From positions 194,381 to 258,380 of the forward strand of contig CADCEC010000004.1 in the NCBI GenBank assembly GCA_902800395.1: a DNA stretch of 64,000 nucleotides, written 5' to 3'. The stretch's first letter is position 1. Every line of letters begins with the position of its first letter. Under the pieces are notes generated by a model that saw nothing but the letters and a program-made list of their open reading frames with translations, was not told where the DNA came from and did no database searches. Made by a program: the position numbers and the translations under genes. The DNA is from an uncultured Bacteroidota bacterium. GTDB taxonomy: Bacteria; Bacteroidota; Bacteroidia; Bacteroidales; P3. This document shows positions 51,027 to 58,757 of this stretch, piece after piece.

Positions 51027-53276
51027 TTAACGCAATAATAATATTGTACCTTTGGTTTTCTGTTGTTTCTCTGGCATTGCTACAGACCTATACATCAGCG
51101 TGTAAACGTATGCGCCCTGCGGACAGGGCTTTCCGTCTTTTGTGCCGTCCCATTTTGCGTCGATGCCCTCCAGGTGACTGACTAACTGTCCATTGCGGGA
51201 GTAAATCCATATCTCCATCGTGAGGATGTCGTTCATCCCAGGTTGCCAGGTATTGTTGGTACTCTCGTTAGGGGTGAATACATTGGGAGTGAACATGGTG
51301 GAACGGTCGATGAGGATGGTTACTATAGCGGTATCGGTACACCCTTCGGTGTCGTAAGCGATGAGCCTTACAGGAAGCGAGTCGGCATCGACAGGATAGG
51401 TGTAGGTAAAGTTTTGGTCGCTGTAATAGTTGTCGTTGATAATCCAGCGGCGAGAGACGTTGAGATGGGAACAATCGTAGAATCGCACATCCGGTTGCAA
51501 AGGTGTCACCAACAGGGGAATGGCCTTGATTTCGGCCTTCAAGTCTTCTCCAAGGACCAGCAGATGCAATGTTATGATAGAGTCGCATCCCCAACTATTG
51601 GTGTACGGGAACTGGTAGGTGCCTGTCTGATTGTATGTGGTGTCGTTCAAGGTGTAGCCATCAACTTTGCAGACGGTATCGTAGAGGAGGATTTCATGGT
51701 GGGGGAGAGCAGTCATCGATACCTCGATTACACTGTCACATTGTTCTGAAGTGGTCAGTGTTACCGTATGGATGCCCGTCTCGTTCAACGAGGTTGTCCC
51801 CACAACGAAAGGATGGTTGTCGCAGATTGTGGTGTCGATATGGACAAAATAGGAGGGATTCACCATTAACTCCAGCATCAAAACGCTGTCGGCGCCGTGA
51901 ATATCGTGCAACGTCAGCGTCACGGTGTCTGGTCTAGTAAAGGTGTACCCATACCACTCAAAGGGAAGCTCATTGTCGCATACCGCCCTTGTGTACCAGT
52001 ATCTGTGGTTCGGGTAGACGGTGAGTGTGTAGTGTATGCCGCTGTCGCAGCCATAGATGCTGGTCCGGAGGAAGGAGGTGTCGGTTGAGGAGTAGAAATT
52101 GATGCCTCCGAAAACTACCGGCAAGTCGTTTTCCACCGCCTCTGCAACAGTCTCGTTTATATAATTGGGGTGGAATGTCAGTGCTACCGTACTGTCGATA
52201 TCATTGCCGCAGGAACTAGATATGTGGTAGTGGTAATACACCGTAGTGTCATGTGTCAGATTCTGTGGTGCGCTGATGATGAATGTGGAATCGTTTACCA
52301 TTGTCACCCCATATCCAGTCACCAGGAATGAGTCGGCTATGCAGGTATCTTGTGGTATCAATTCTGCGTCGAGCGACAGCTCCCACTCGAAGATATAGCC
52401 GTTGTCACCGCTCCAGCCGTCAAGCACCTCGATATACCAGTCTCCGTTCAAGGGACAGCCTATCAAAGAACTGAAATTCTGGTCAGGATGGTAGAAGTTG
52501 GTTTTTGCCGCCACATTCGAGGAATCGATTATCGCCTCTGAACCGCTGGAAACGGTATGGCCGTATCGGTAGATGATGCCGTCGTCGGACGCCGACGAGT
52601 GGGCATATGAGTAGTTTGAGGTGGTGTTGTTGCTCCAGCAGTAATTCCAACCCACACCAGGTTCATTGTCCAATGCATTCGAGTCGCATTGATACGAACT
52701 GTTTTCTCCATCGTGGGCAGCACCCAAGAAGGTGCCTACCGTTACATTCTCACCCGAGGCCCAACCTCGGTGGGACGCCGGTATTGTACTTAAACAATTT
52801 GAGGAACCGTTGCCACCGTATTTCAACAGTGAGGCTTTCTGTCCGTTGGGACAGGTGACGCCGATATAGAGGTCTCCTATCCAGCTGTGCTCCATATTCA
52901 CCCGCAGATATTTGATGTCCTCCACCGACGTGATGGTGGCGCCAGGTTCGAAGGCGGTGAAAGTGACGGGCGAGCGGTACGAGCATCCCATTGCTCCGCA
53001 GGGTACTCCGTCGGGCAAGAAGATGCGTTCGCTGTGTCCCAAGGTCGACCCCTCCTCCCCAATCACGACATTATGAGTCCTAGTGTAGCCGAATGTCACC
53101 GTCCGGGTGCTTCCAGCACACATTGATGTTGGCACATTGAAACTGACAACGGTCTGTCCCTGCACGTCCTGCGAATGTCCCATAAAACCCACAAGACCCA
53201 TTAATCCCATTAATTTCATGGGCTTAATAAGTCCTATTAGTTTTATCAGTCCTTTATGCGCCAGCCTTTTCTTCAT
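51027..53276 (-). CDS. Secreted P-domain protein with T9SS type B sorting domain
   Basis: 749-residue exported protein. Leader to about residue 41 (DVQGQ). A proprotein-convertase P-domain (P/Homo B) lies at about 115-290: MEHSWIGDLYIGVTCPNGQK, GDWYIEVLDGWSGDNGYIFE. Several repeats follow with a C-D-S-(x)-I/Y-H-Y-x-L pattern (ATLHLL, CDSVIEV), then a type B C-terminal domain (TMFTPNVFTPNESTNNTWQP and GAYVYTLMYRS). Type B domains send proteins through the T9SS and anchor them by a SprF/PorP partner, which fits the porP here. The leader is unusual: a 9-base repeat codes for GLIKLIGLIKP and LMGLMGLVGFMG. A paralogue follows upstream. Confidence 0.85.
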   Translation of the reverse strand: MKKRLAHKGLIKLIGLIKPMKLMGLMGLVGFMGHSQDVQGQTVVSFNVPTSMCAGSTRTVTFGYTRTHNVVIGEEGSTLGHSERIFLPDGVPCGAMGCSYRSPVTFTAFEPGATITSVEDIKYLRVNMEHSWIGDLYIGVTCPNGQKASLLKYGGNGSSNCLSTIPASHRGWASGENVTVGTFLGAAHDGENSSYQCDSNALDNEPGVGWNYCWSNNTTSNYSYAHSSASDDGIIYRYGHTVSSGSEAIIDSSNVAAKTNFYHPDQNFSSLIGCPLNGDWYIEVLDGWSGDNGYIFEWELSLDAELIPQDTCIADSFLVTGYGVTMVNDSTFIISAPQNLTHDTTVYYHYHISSSCGNDIDSTVALTFHPNYINETVAEAVENDLPVVFGGINFYSSTDTSFLRTSIYGCDSGIHYTLTVYPNHRYWYTRAVCDNELPFEWYGYTFTRPDTVTLTLHDIHGADSVLMLELMVNPSYFVHIDTTICDNHPFVVGTTSLNETGIHTVTLTTSEQCDSVIEVSMTALPHHEILLYDTVCKVDGYTLNDTTYNQTGTYQFPYTNSWGCDSIITLHLLVLGEDLKAEIKAIPLLVTPLQPDVRFYDCSHLNVSRRWIINDNYYSDQNFTYTYPVDADSLPVRLIAYDTEGCTDTAIVTILIDRSTMFTPNVFTPNESTNNTWQPGMNDILTMEIWIYSRNGQLVSHLEGIDAKWDGTKDGKPCPQGAYVYTLMYRSVAMPEKQQKTKGTILLLR
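53179..53260. repeat. 9-bp tandem repeat encoding a leader peptide
   Basis: Seen on the coding (minus) strand: ATTAATGGG twice, then TCTTGTGGG and TTTTATGGG, preceded by GGACTGATA, AAACTAATA, GGACTTATT. Nine-base spacing keeps the frame, giving a (K/G)-L-(I/M) pattern. Confidence 0.85.
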
Positions 53277-53289
53277 AACCCATAAGCCT

Positions 53290-55515
53290 TTACCTCACCA
53301 CTTCTATCATTCCGTTGGTTCTCACAATGCCGAAGATACTCTTCGCCGAGAAACGGAAGAAATAGGTTCCGTCGGGACTACGCGTCTTTTCAGGGTCCCA
53401 GAAGTCGTCCTCTTCGGCGATGTTCTGCACATGATACTCCAACGTTCCCCATTTGTTGTATATCCACAGTTCGTTCATCTGGTATAATCCGCACTCCAGC
53501 AGGTTCACCACTTTCCAGGTGTCATTGGTGCCGTCGCCGTTAGGCGACACCAGGTTCGGAAACTGTAGCCAGTCGTTGACGATGGTGATGGTGGCCGACG
53601 CGGTGTCTTCACATTCCGTGGGCTCTCCATAGGGGCCGGGGTAAGTCTGGATAGCCGTCAGCACCACTGTGAAATCGCCAAACACATTCTCGCCTTCTTC
53701 GGCCCAGGTGTAGATGGGATTCTCCTCGCGGACGCTGTCGTATCCGCTGCTCGTTTGGATATTCCAGAGATACCCCATTGTGTACTGGTCTCCGATAGCG
53801 CCTCCTGTGAACGAGGTGCTCTGGTTGAAGAATTCCGCTGTCGGATGTGATGTCGATGGCTGCTCGGGAGCCCAGAAGAAGGCCGCTTCAGGTTTTCCGA
53901 AGACCCACACGATATCCCTTACCTCTGCAGTGTCGAGACAGCCGTGTTCACTCTCGGTTATATAGGCGATGGAGAATTTTCCTATGGTGTCGTATACGTG
54001 GGTGATTTCGTCGCCCTCAATCCACACGGTATCGCCCAGGTTCCACCAGTTGCGTACCGCATGCGGCGTACCGCTTTTCAGCCATACTGTCATTGGGCGG
54101 CAGCCTGCCAGCATCGTATCGCTGTACCAGTCGATGCAGTTGTTGCTGATGAGCGGTGTTGCTACAAAGCCGCTGTCGCGTCCCACAATCGTTACATGCC
54201 ACACACTGTCGCATCCGCTGGCCGTCTGCCACGCGAGATCATAATCTCCCGGACTTGGGAACGCTTGGTCGTGCCACGAATATCGATTGGTGTAGCAAAA
54301 AACTACCGTGTCGTAGAAATGGAACGACGGTGAGAATACCACGTCGAAATCCCGGATGATGGGGCAGTTCTCGCCTCTGTAGACGGTATCTCTTCCTTGG
54401 TAGGTATCGGTGATTGCCAGGGAGTCCACCCACAATGTGTCGCCGATGCATAGATGGTCTTCAATTGTGATATGGGGGGAGGTGGAATAGTGTATGTTGA
54501 ATGTCGTGTCGAGGTCTTCTCCCAGGAGGGTGTGGACGATGACGGTGTAGGTGACGGTAGTGTCGCTGGTGATTCCTTCAGGAGGCGACACCAGGAAAGA
54601 GCTGTCGCTGACTCTTGTGCTCTCGTTGCCCACCATGTCCACCGACGCAATGCCACTGGCCGGAATAATCAGACTGTCCTTCAGCGATAGCTCCCAGTCG
54701 AAGATATATCCATTGTCGTTTTGCCATCCATCCATCACCTCGATGTACCAGTCGCCATTCAGCGGACAGCCTATCAGCGAACTGAAATTCTGGTCGGGAT
54801 GGTAGAATTGAGTCCCTGCGGCAACATCCGATGAGTCTATGGTTCCGTTGTGGCTGTTCCCGATACGGTAGATGATGCCGTCGTCGCCGGCATATACGTA
54901 GCCGTTCTCTGTGTTGTTACTCCAGCAATAGTTCCATCCTGTGCCGGGTTCGTTGCCGGGAGCGGTCGACGTGCATGGTTGACTACTATTCTGTTCGTCA
55001 TTCGGCATGCCCAAGTAGGTGCTTATCGGAACGCTGTATCCCAATGTCCATCCACAGTATTCTGAGGGTACGCTATTGGAACAGTCGGAGGAACCGTAGA
55101 AACTGTAGTTCATCAATGAGGCTCTCTGTCCGTTGGGACAGGTGATGCCTATGAAGATGTCGCCAATATAGGAATGTTCAATGTTGAGGCGCACGAAGTT
55201 GATGTCGTTCACCGACGAAATGGTGGCAGTTGAATCGAAGCATGAGAATGTTACTGGAGAGCGGTAAGAACAGCCTAAACTCCCACAGGGGATGGCATCA
55301 GGAAGAAACGCCACTCCTGGGTGAGAGAGGCTCGTTGGCAGGTTCTCTACCACAATCTCGTTTCCCTCCGAAAAGCCCACTCTTATTAACACAGAATCGA
55401 AGCATGCGACGGAATCTACATCCACACGCACAATTCGCTGCCCTTGCATACATAAGGGCAACAGACAATATATCAAAATGATACACTTCTGTATCAAAAA
55501 CATTATCTTCTTCAT
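53290..55515 (-). CDS. Second P-domain protein with T9SS type B sorting domain
   Basis: 741 residues from the ATG at 55515. The frame opens at 55527, inside the -7 box, so the shorter form is preferred. Signal peptide to about residue 26 (LPLCMQGQ). The P-domain lies at about 95-275: IEHSYIGDIFIGITCPNGQR, GDWYIEVMDGWQNDNGYIFD. Then come repeated beta-domains with PKD-like text (EAAFFWAPEQPSTSHPTAEF) and a type B sorting end (NLVSPNGDGTNDTWKVVNL, GTYFFRFSAKSIFG). Clear paralogue of 51027-53276, with which it is in tandem (13-base gap), probably an operon. Confidence 0.87.
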   Translation of the reverse strand: MKKIMFLIQKCIILIYCLLPLCMQGQRIVRVDVDSVACFDSVLIRVGFSEGNEIVVENLPTSLSHPGVAFLPDAIPCGSLGCSYRSPVTFSCFDSTATISSVNDINFVRLNIEHSYIGDIFIGITCPNGQRASLMNYSFYGSSDCSNSVPSEYCGWTLGYSVPISTYLGMPNDEQNSSQPCTSTAPGNEPGTGWNYCWSNNTENGYVYAGDDGIIYRIGNSHNGTIDSSDVAAGTQFYHPDQNFSSLIGCPLNGDWYIEVMDGWQNDNGYIFDWELSLKDSLIIPASGIASVDMVGNESTRVSDSSFLVSPPEGITSDTTVTYTVIVHTLLGEDLDTTFNIHYSTSPHITIEDHLCIGDTLWVDSLAITDTYQGRDTVYRGENCPIIRDFDVVFSPSFHFYDTVVFCYTNRYSWHDQAFPSPGDYDLAWQTASGCDSVWHVTIVGRDSGFVATPLISNNCIDWYSDTMLAGCRPMTVWLKSGTPHAVRNWWNLGDTVWIEGDEITHVYDTIGKFSIAYITESEHGCLDTAEVRDIVWVFGKPEAAFFWAPEQPSTSHPTAEFFNQSTSFTGGAIGDQYTMGYLWNIQTSSGYDSVREENPIYTWAEEGENVFGDFTVVLTAIQTYPGPYGEPTECEDTASATITIVNDWLQFPNLVSPNGDGTNDTWKVVNLLECGLYQMNELWIYNKWGTLEYHVQNIAEEDDFWDPEKTRSPDGTYFFRFSAKSIFGIVRTNGMIEVVR

Positions 55516-55524
55516 AAACGGATG

Positions 55525-55532
55525 CAAAGATA
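55525..55532 (-). promoter_or_regulatory. -7 box of the tandem T9SS-B genes
   Basis: On the minus strand TATCTTTG. Transcription should start near 55519, just before the ATG at 55515, giving an almost leaderless message. Confidence 0.6.
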
Positions 55533-55604
55533 CATAAATTTTTGTTTTCTATAATTAAAAAGTGTTATTTTTTCAAAAAAATCTATTGTACCATTTTTTT
55601 TGTT

Positions 55605-55612
55605 TATATTTG
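55605..55612 (+). promoter_or_regulatory. -7 box of ftcD
   Basis: TATATTTG, 23 bases before the ATG. It is divergent from the T9SS-B promoter. Confidence 0.55.
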
Positions 55613-55635
55613 CAAAAATTTTAATATTGTAAAAT

Positions 55636-57333
55636 ATGAAGCAACTTATTGAATGCGTGCCTAATATCAGCGAGGGCCGCAACATGGATATCATCAATCA
55701 GGTGACTGCCGAGATTGAGAAGGTCGAAGGTGTGAAGCTCCTCGATGTCGACCCCGGCCAGACCACCAACCGCACCGTCATCACTTTCGTGGGTGAGCCC
55801 GAGCCCGTCCTCGAGGCCGCCTACCAGGTAGTCAAGAAGGCTGCCGAACTTATCGATATGACCCAGCACCACGGTGCCCACCCCCGTCAGGGTGCCACCG
55901 ACGTCTGCCCCCTCATCCCCGTGAGCAATATCACCATGGAAGAGGTGGTCGAGTATGCCCACAAGCTGGGCAAGCGTCTCGGCGAGGAACTGCAGATTCC
56001 CATTTACTGCTATGAGAACGCCGCCTTTATTCCCGAGCGTCGCAATCTTGCCTACTGCCGCACTGGCGAGTACGAGAGCCTTAGCTCCCGTCTTGGTACC
56101 GAGCAGTGGAAACCCGACTTCGGTCCCAACGCTTGGAACGACCACACCGCCCACACCGGCGCCACCCAGGTGGGCGCCCGCGACTTCCTTGTGGCCATCA
56201 ACTACAACCTCAACACCACCAGCACCCGCCGCGCCAACGCCATCGCCTTCGACGTGCGTGAGAAAGGCCGTCCGAAACGCGAGGGTGGCAAGCCCAGCGG
56301 CAAGCCCATCAAAGACGAGAACGGCAAGACCATCATGATTCCCGGTACCCTCAAGGGCACCAAGGCCATCGGCTGGTATATCGAGGACTATGGCATCGCC
56401 CAGGTCTCGATGAACATCACCTCTATCAAGGTGGCTCCTGTGCACCTCTGCTTCGACGAGGTGTGCCGCTGTGCCTCCAACCGCGGCCTGCGCGTTACTG
56501 GCTGCGAGATAGTGGGCCTCATCCCCAAGAGCGTGCTCATCGATGCCGGTAAGTACTACCTGGCCAAACAGCAGCGCTCCCTCGGCGTCAGCGAGGAGGA
56601 GATTATGAAGGTGGCCATCAAGAGCATGGGACTCGACGACCTCAAACCCTTCGACCCCAAGGAGAAAGTGATTGAATACCTCATCGAGGACCACAGCAAG
56701 AAGAAACTCGTTGACCTCACCTGCCGCGGATTCTGTGACGAGACCGCCAGCGAGAGTCCCGCCCCCGGCGGTGGCAGCGTCAGCGCCTACATGGGTGCCC
56801 TCGCCGCCTCCCTCGGCACCATGGTGGCCAACCTCACCGGAGGCAAGGCCGCCTACGATGACGAGTGGGAGAAATTCTCCGACGTGGCCGTCAAGGGCCA
56901 GGCTCTGAAGGATGAACTGCTGCACCTCGTCGACGAGGACACCGCCGCCTTCAACAAGATTATGGACGCCTTCGGCCTGCCCAAGAAGACCGACGAGGAG
57001 AAGGCCGCCCGCAGCGCCGCCATCCAGGAGGCGACAAAATTCGCCACCGAGGTGCCTTTCCGCACCATGCAGCGCTCCCTCGAAGCCTTCGAGGTCTGCC
57101 GCGCGATGGTGGAATGGGGTAACCCCAACAGTGTCACCGACGGCGGTGTGGGAAGCCTGGCTGCCCGTAGCGCCGTCATGGGTGCCCACCTCAACGTGAA
57201 GATCAACGCCTCCTCGCTGAAGGACGAAGCCTTCAAGGCCGACATCCTCGCCAAGGCTCAGGCCATCGAGGACGAGGCCATCAAGCAGGAAGCCGAGATT
57301 CTGAAGATTGTCAACGAAAAAATTGGTTTGTAA
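55636..57333 (+). CDS. ftcD: Glutamate formimidoyltransferase / formimidoyl-THF cyclodeaminase
   Basis: 565-residue bifunctional enzyme of histidine degradation: it moves the formimino group from formiminoglutamate to tetrahydrofolate, then releases ammonia. Formiminotransferase N- and C-subdomains at 1-180 and 182-325 (MKQLIECVPNISEGRN, DMTQHHGAHPRQGATDVCPL, TGATQVGARDFLVAINYNLN). Cyclodeaminase at about 350-565 (CDETASESPAPGGGSVSAYM, MVANLTGGKAAYDDEW). The full bifunctional form, as in mammals and many Bacteroidales. A small lipoprotein gene follows at once. Other hut genes are not in the window. Confidence 0.95.
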   Translation: MKQLIECVPNISEGRNMDIINQVTAEIEKVEGVKLLDVDPGQTTNRTVITFVGEPEPVLEAAYQVVKKAAELIDMTQHHGAHPRQGATDVCPLIPVSNITMEEVVEYAHKLGKRLGEELQIPIYCYENAAFIPERRNLAYCRTGEYESLSSRLGTEQWKPDFGPNAWNDHTAHTGATQVGARDFLVAINYNLNTTSTRRANAIAFDVREKGRPKREGGKPSGKPIKDENGKTIMIPGTLKGTKAIGWYIEDYGIAQVSMNITSIKVAPVHLCFDEVCRCASNRGLRVTGCEIVGLIPKSVLIDAGKYYLAKQQRSLGVSEEEIMKVAIKSMGLDDLKPFDPKEKVIEYLIEDHSKKKLVDLTCRGFCDETASESPAPGGGSVSAYMGALAASLGTMVANLTGGKAAYDDEWEKFSDVAVKGQALKDELLHLVDEDTAAFNKIMDAFGLPKKTDEEKAARSAAIQEATKFATEVPFRTMQRSLEAFEVCRAMVEWGNPNSVTDGGVGSLAARSAVMGAHLNVKINASSLKDEAFKADILAKAQAIEDEAIKQEAEILKIVNEKIGL

Positions 57334-57334
57334 T

Positions 57335-57472
57335 ATGAAGAAGAAAGTTTTTGCTATCGCAGCACTCATGCTGTTTGTGGCCGGTATCGCCGCCAGTTGC
57401 ACCCACCACACCTGCCCCGCCTACCGCGGATCCACCTCTATGGTCGAGCAGGCAGAGGTAGAACTGGCCTAA
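57335..57472 (+). CDS. Very small lipoprotein (45 residues)
   Basis: ATG at 57335, stop at 57470-57472, read directly from the sequence. The product has a basic start (MKKKVFAIAALMLFVAG), a lipobox IAASC with the lipidated Cys near residue 22, and only 23 mature residues, including CTHHTCP, a Cys/His group. It lies two bases after the ftcD stop and so is probably cotranscribed. Small lipoproteins of this form (Cys-rich followed by Pro-Ala-Tyr) are frequent in Bacteroidales. Function unknown. Confidence 0.75.
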   Translation: MKKKVFAIAALMLFVAGIAASCTHHTCPAYRGSTSMVEQAEVELA

Positions 57473-57500
57473 TATCCGGAATAACGGACAGACAACAACA

Positions 57501-57543
57501 CTCCAAACATACGAGTCCAGTACAAGGGTTCGTGTGTTTGGAG
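57501..57543 (+). terminator. Probable terminator before the HD hydrolase
   Basis: CTCCAAACATACGA and TCGTGTGTTTGGAG pair over 14 bases (one G-T), 15-base loop, followed by GTTTTGC. A modest T run. Confidence 0.55.
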
Positions 57544-57563
57544 GTTTTGCTACAAAGAACACT

Positions 57564-58757
57564 ATGGTTAAACGTAAGATTATCAATGACCCGGTATATG
57601 ATGGGTTTCTGTCAATTGATGACCCGGTGATACTGCAGGTCATCGAGCACCCCTACTTCCAAAGGCAGAGGAGAATAAAGCAACTGGGGCTGACCTATCT
57701 GGTCTATCCTGGTGCTATGCATACGCGCTTCAGTCACATGCTGGGGGCGCTGAACCTTATGAAGAGGACGCTTGATGTGCTGAAGCTGAAGGGGGTGGAG
57801 ATAACCGACGAGGAATGCCGTGGGGCCAAGCTGGCCATACTGCTGCACGACCTCGGCCATGGGCCATTCTCGCACACCAGCGAGAGGGTGCTGGTGGATG
57901 TGCCGCACGAGGAGATTACGCTGCTGATGATGCAGAGGATGCGAGAGGAAAGTGGAAAGTGGAAAGTGGAAAGCGGAATTGACGCGCAGAAGGCTCTATC
58001 CCTATGTATCGATATCTTCACAAATAAGTATCATAAGCACTTCCTGCATCAGCTGGTGAGCAGTCAGCTGGATATGGACCGACTGGATTACCTGGGCCGT
58101 GATTCTTTCTTCACCGGCGTGAGCGAGGGCATCGTGGGCACCGACCGTATCATCTCGATGCTTAATGTGCACGATGACGAACTGGTGATCGACGAGAAGG
58201 GCATCTACAGCGTGGAGAAGTTTATCATTTCCAGACGCTTGATGTACTGGCAGGTCTATATGCACAAGACCGTCATCGCCGCCGACCAGCTGCTGCTCAA
58301 CATCTTCCGCAGGGCGAAAGATGTAGTGAGTAGTGGGCAGTGTGTAGTGGATAGCACACGGGCCCAAGTGCTACCCACTTTTCTATCTCTCGACCCGTCG
58401 GCGCCCGACTTCCTCGACCGTTTCGCTGAGGTGGACGACGATGACATCATGGTTGCCGTCAAGCACTGGCAACATTCGGACGACGAGATACTGAGCACGC
58501 TGTGCAAGAACATGGTCAATCGCCGCCTGCCGGCTATACGGTTCAGTAATGAGCCCTTCCCCGAACCTGCACCGTCTTATTTCGAGGGTACAGGCCGCCT
58601 CCGCAACCGCTCCTACGACTTTAATGACCAGGAGATAAAAGTCCTCTACAAGGACGGCCGCTGCTTGCCCATCAGCGAGGCCAGCGACCAACTCGACCGC
58701 CATTTCCTTGAGAAACAAGTAACCAAATATTATCATTTTTACCCCAAACAGATATGA
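57564..58757 (+). CDS. HD-domain phosphohydrolase (dGTPase/SAMHD1-like)
   Basis: 397 residues from the ATG at 57564; a longer frame from 57534 begins inside the terminator stem. Cytoplasmic metal-dependent HD hydrolase similar to deoxynucleoside triphosphohydrolases. Metal site: HTRFSHMLGALNL (first His) and LAILLHDLGHGPFSHTSE (His-Asp), with SQLDMDRLDYLGRDSFFTGV (Asp) further on. In Bacteroidota this gene often lies near lpx and mur genes. Here mpl follows with a four-base overlap. Oddities: two repeat-coded inserts, [10 protein letters not shown] (57947-57977, GTGGAAA family) and VVSSGQCVVDS (58322-58356, TAGTGAG type). Confidence 0.88.
   Translation: MVKRKIINDPVYDGFLSIDDPVILQVIEHPYFQRQRRIKQLGLTYLVYPGAMHTRFSHMLGALNLMKRTLDVLKLKGVEITDEECRGAKLAILLHDLGHGPFSHTSERVLVDVPHEEITLLMMQRMREESGKWKVESGIDAQKALSLCIDIFTNKYHKHFLHQLVSSQLDMDRLDYLGRDSFFTGVSEGIVGTDRIISMLNVHDDELVIDEKGIYSVEKFIISRRLMYWQVYMHKTVIAADQLLLNIFRRAKDVVSSGQCVVDSTRAQVLPTFLSLDPSAPDFLDRFAEVDDDDIMVAVKHWQHSDDEILSTLCKNMVNRRLPAIRFSNEPFPEPAPSYFEGTGRLRNRSYDFNDQEIKVLYKDGRCLPISEASDQLDRHFLEKQVTKYYHFYPKQI
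57947..57977. repeat. GTGGAAA array inside the HD hydrolase
   Basis: Seen: GAAAGTGGAAAGTGGAAAGT and GGAAAGCGGAA. Same family as in murL, murD2 and glnS. Only the G-rich arm is present. Confidence 0.88.
58322..58356. repeat. GTAGTG array inside the HD hydrolase
   Basis: Seen: GTAGTGAGTAGTGGGCAGTG then TGTAGTGGATAG, degenerate TAGTG(A/G)G units. It codes for a short loop (VVSSGQCVVDS). Confidence 0.7.

Noticed and set aside
55621..57411. 596-codon minus-strand frame opposite ftcD
   Set aside because: Antisense shadow with Gly/Val/Leu/His-rich text; ftcD is well supported.
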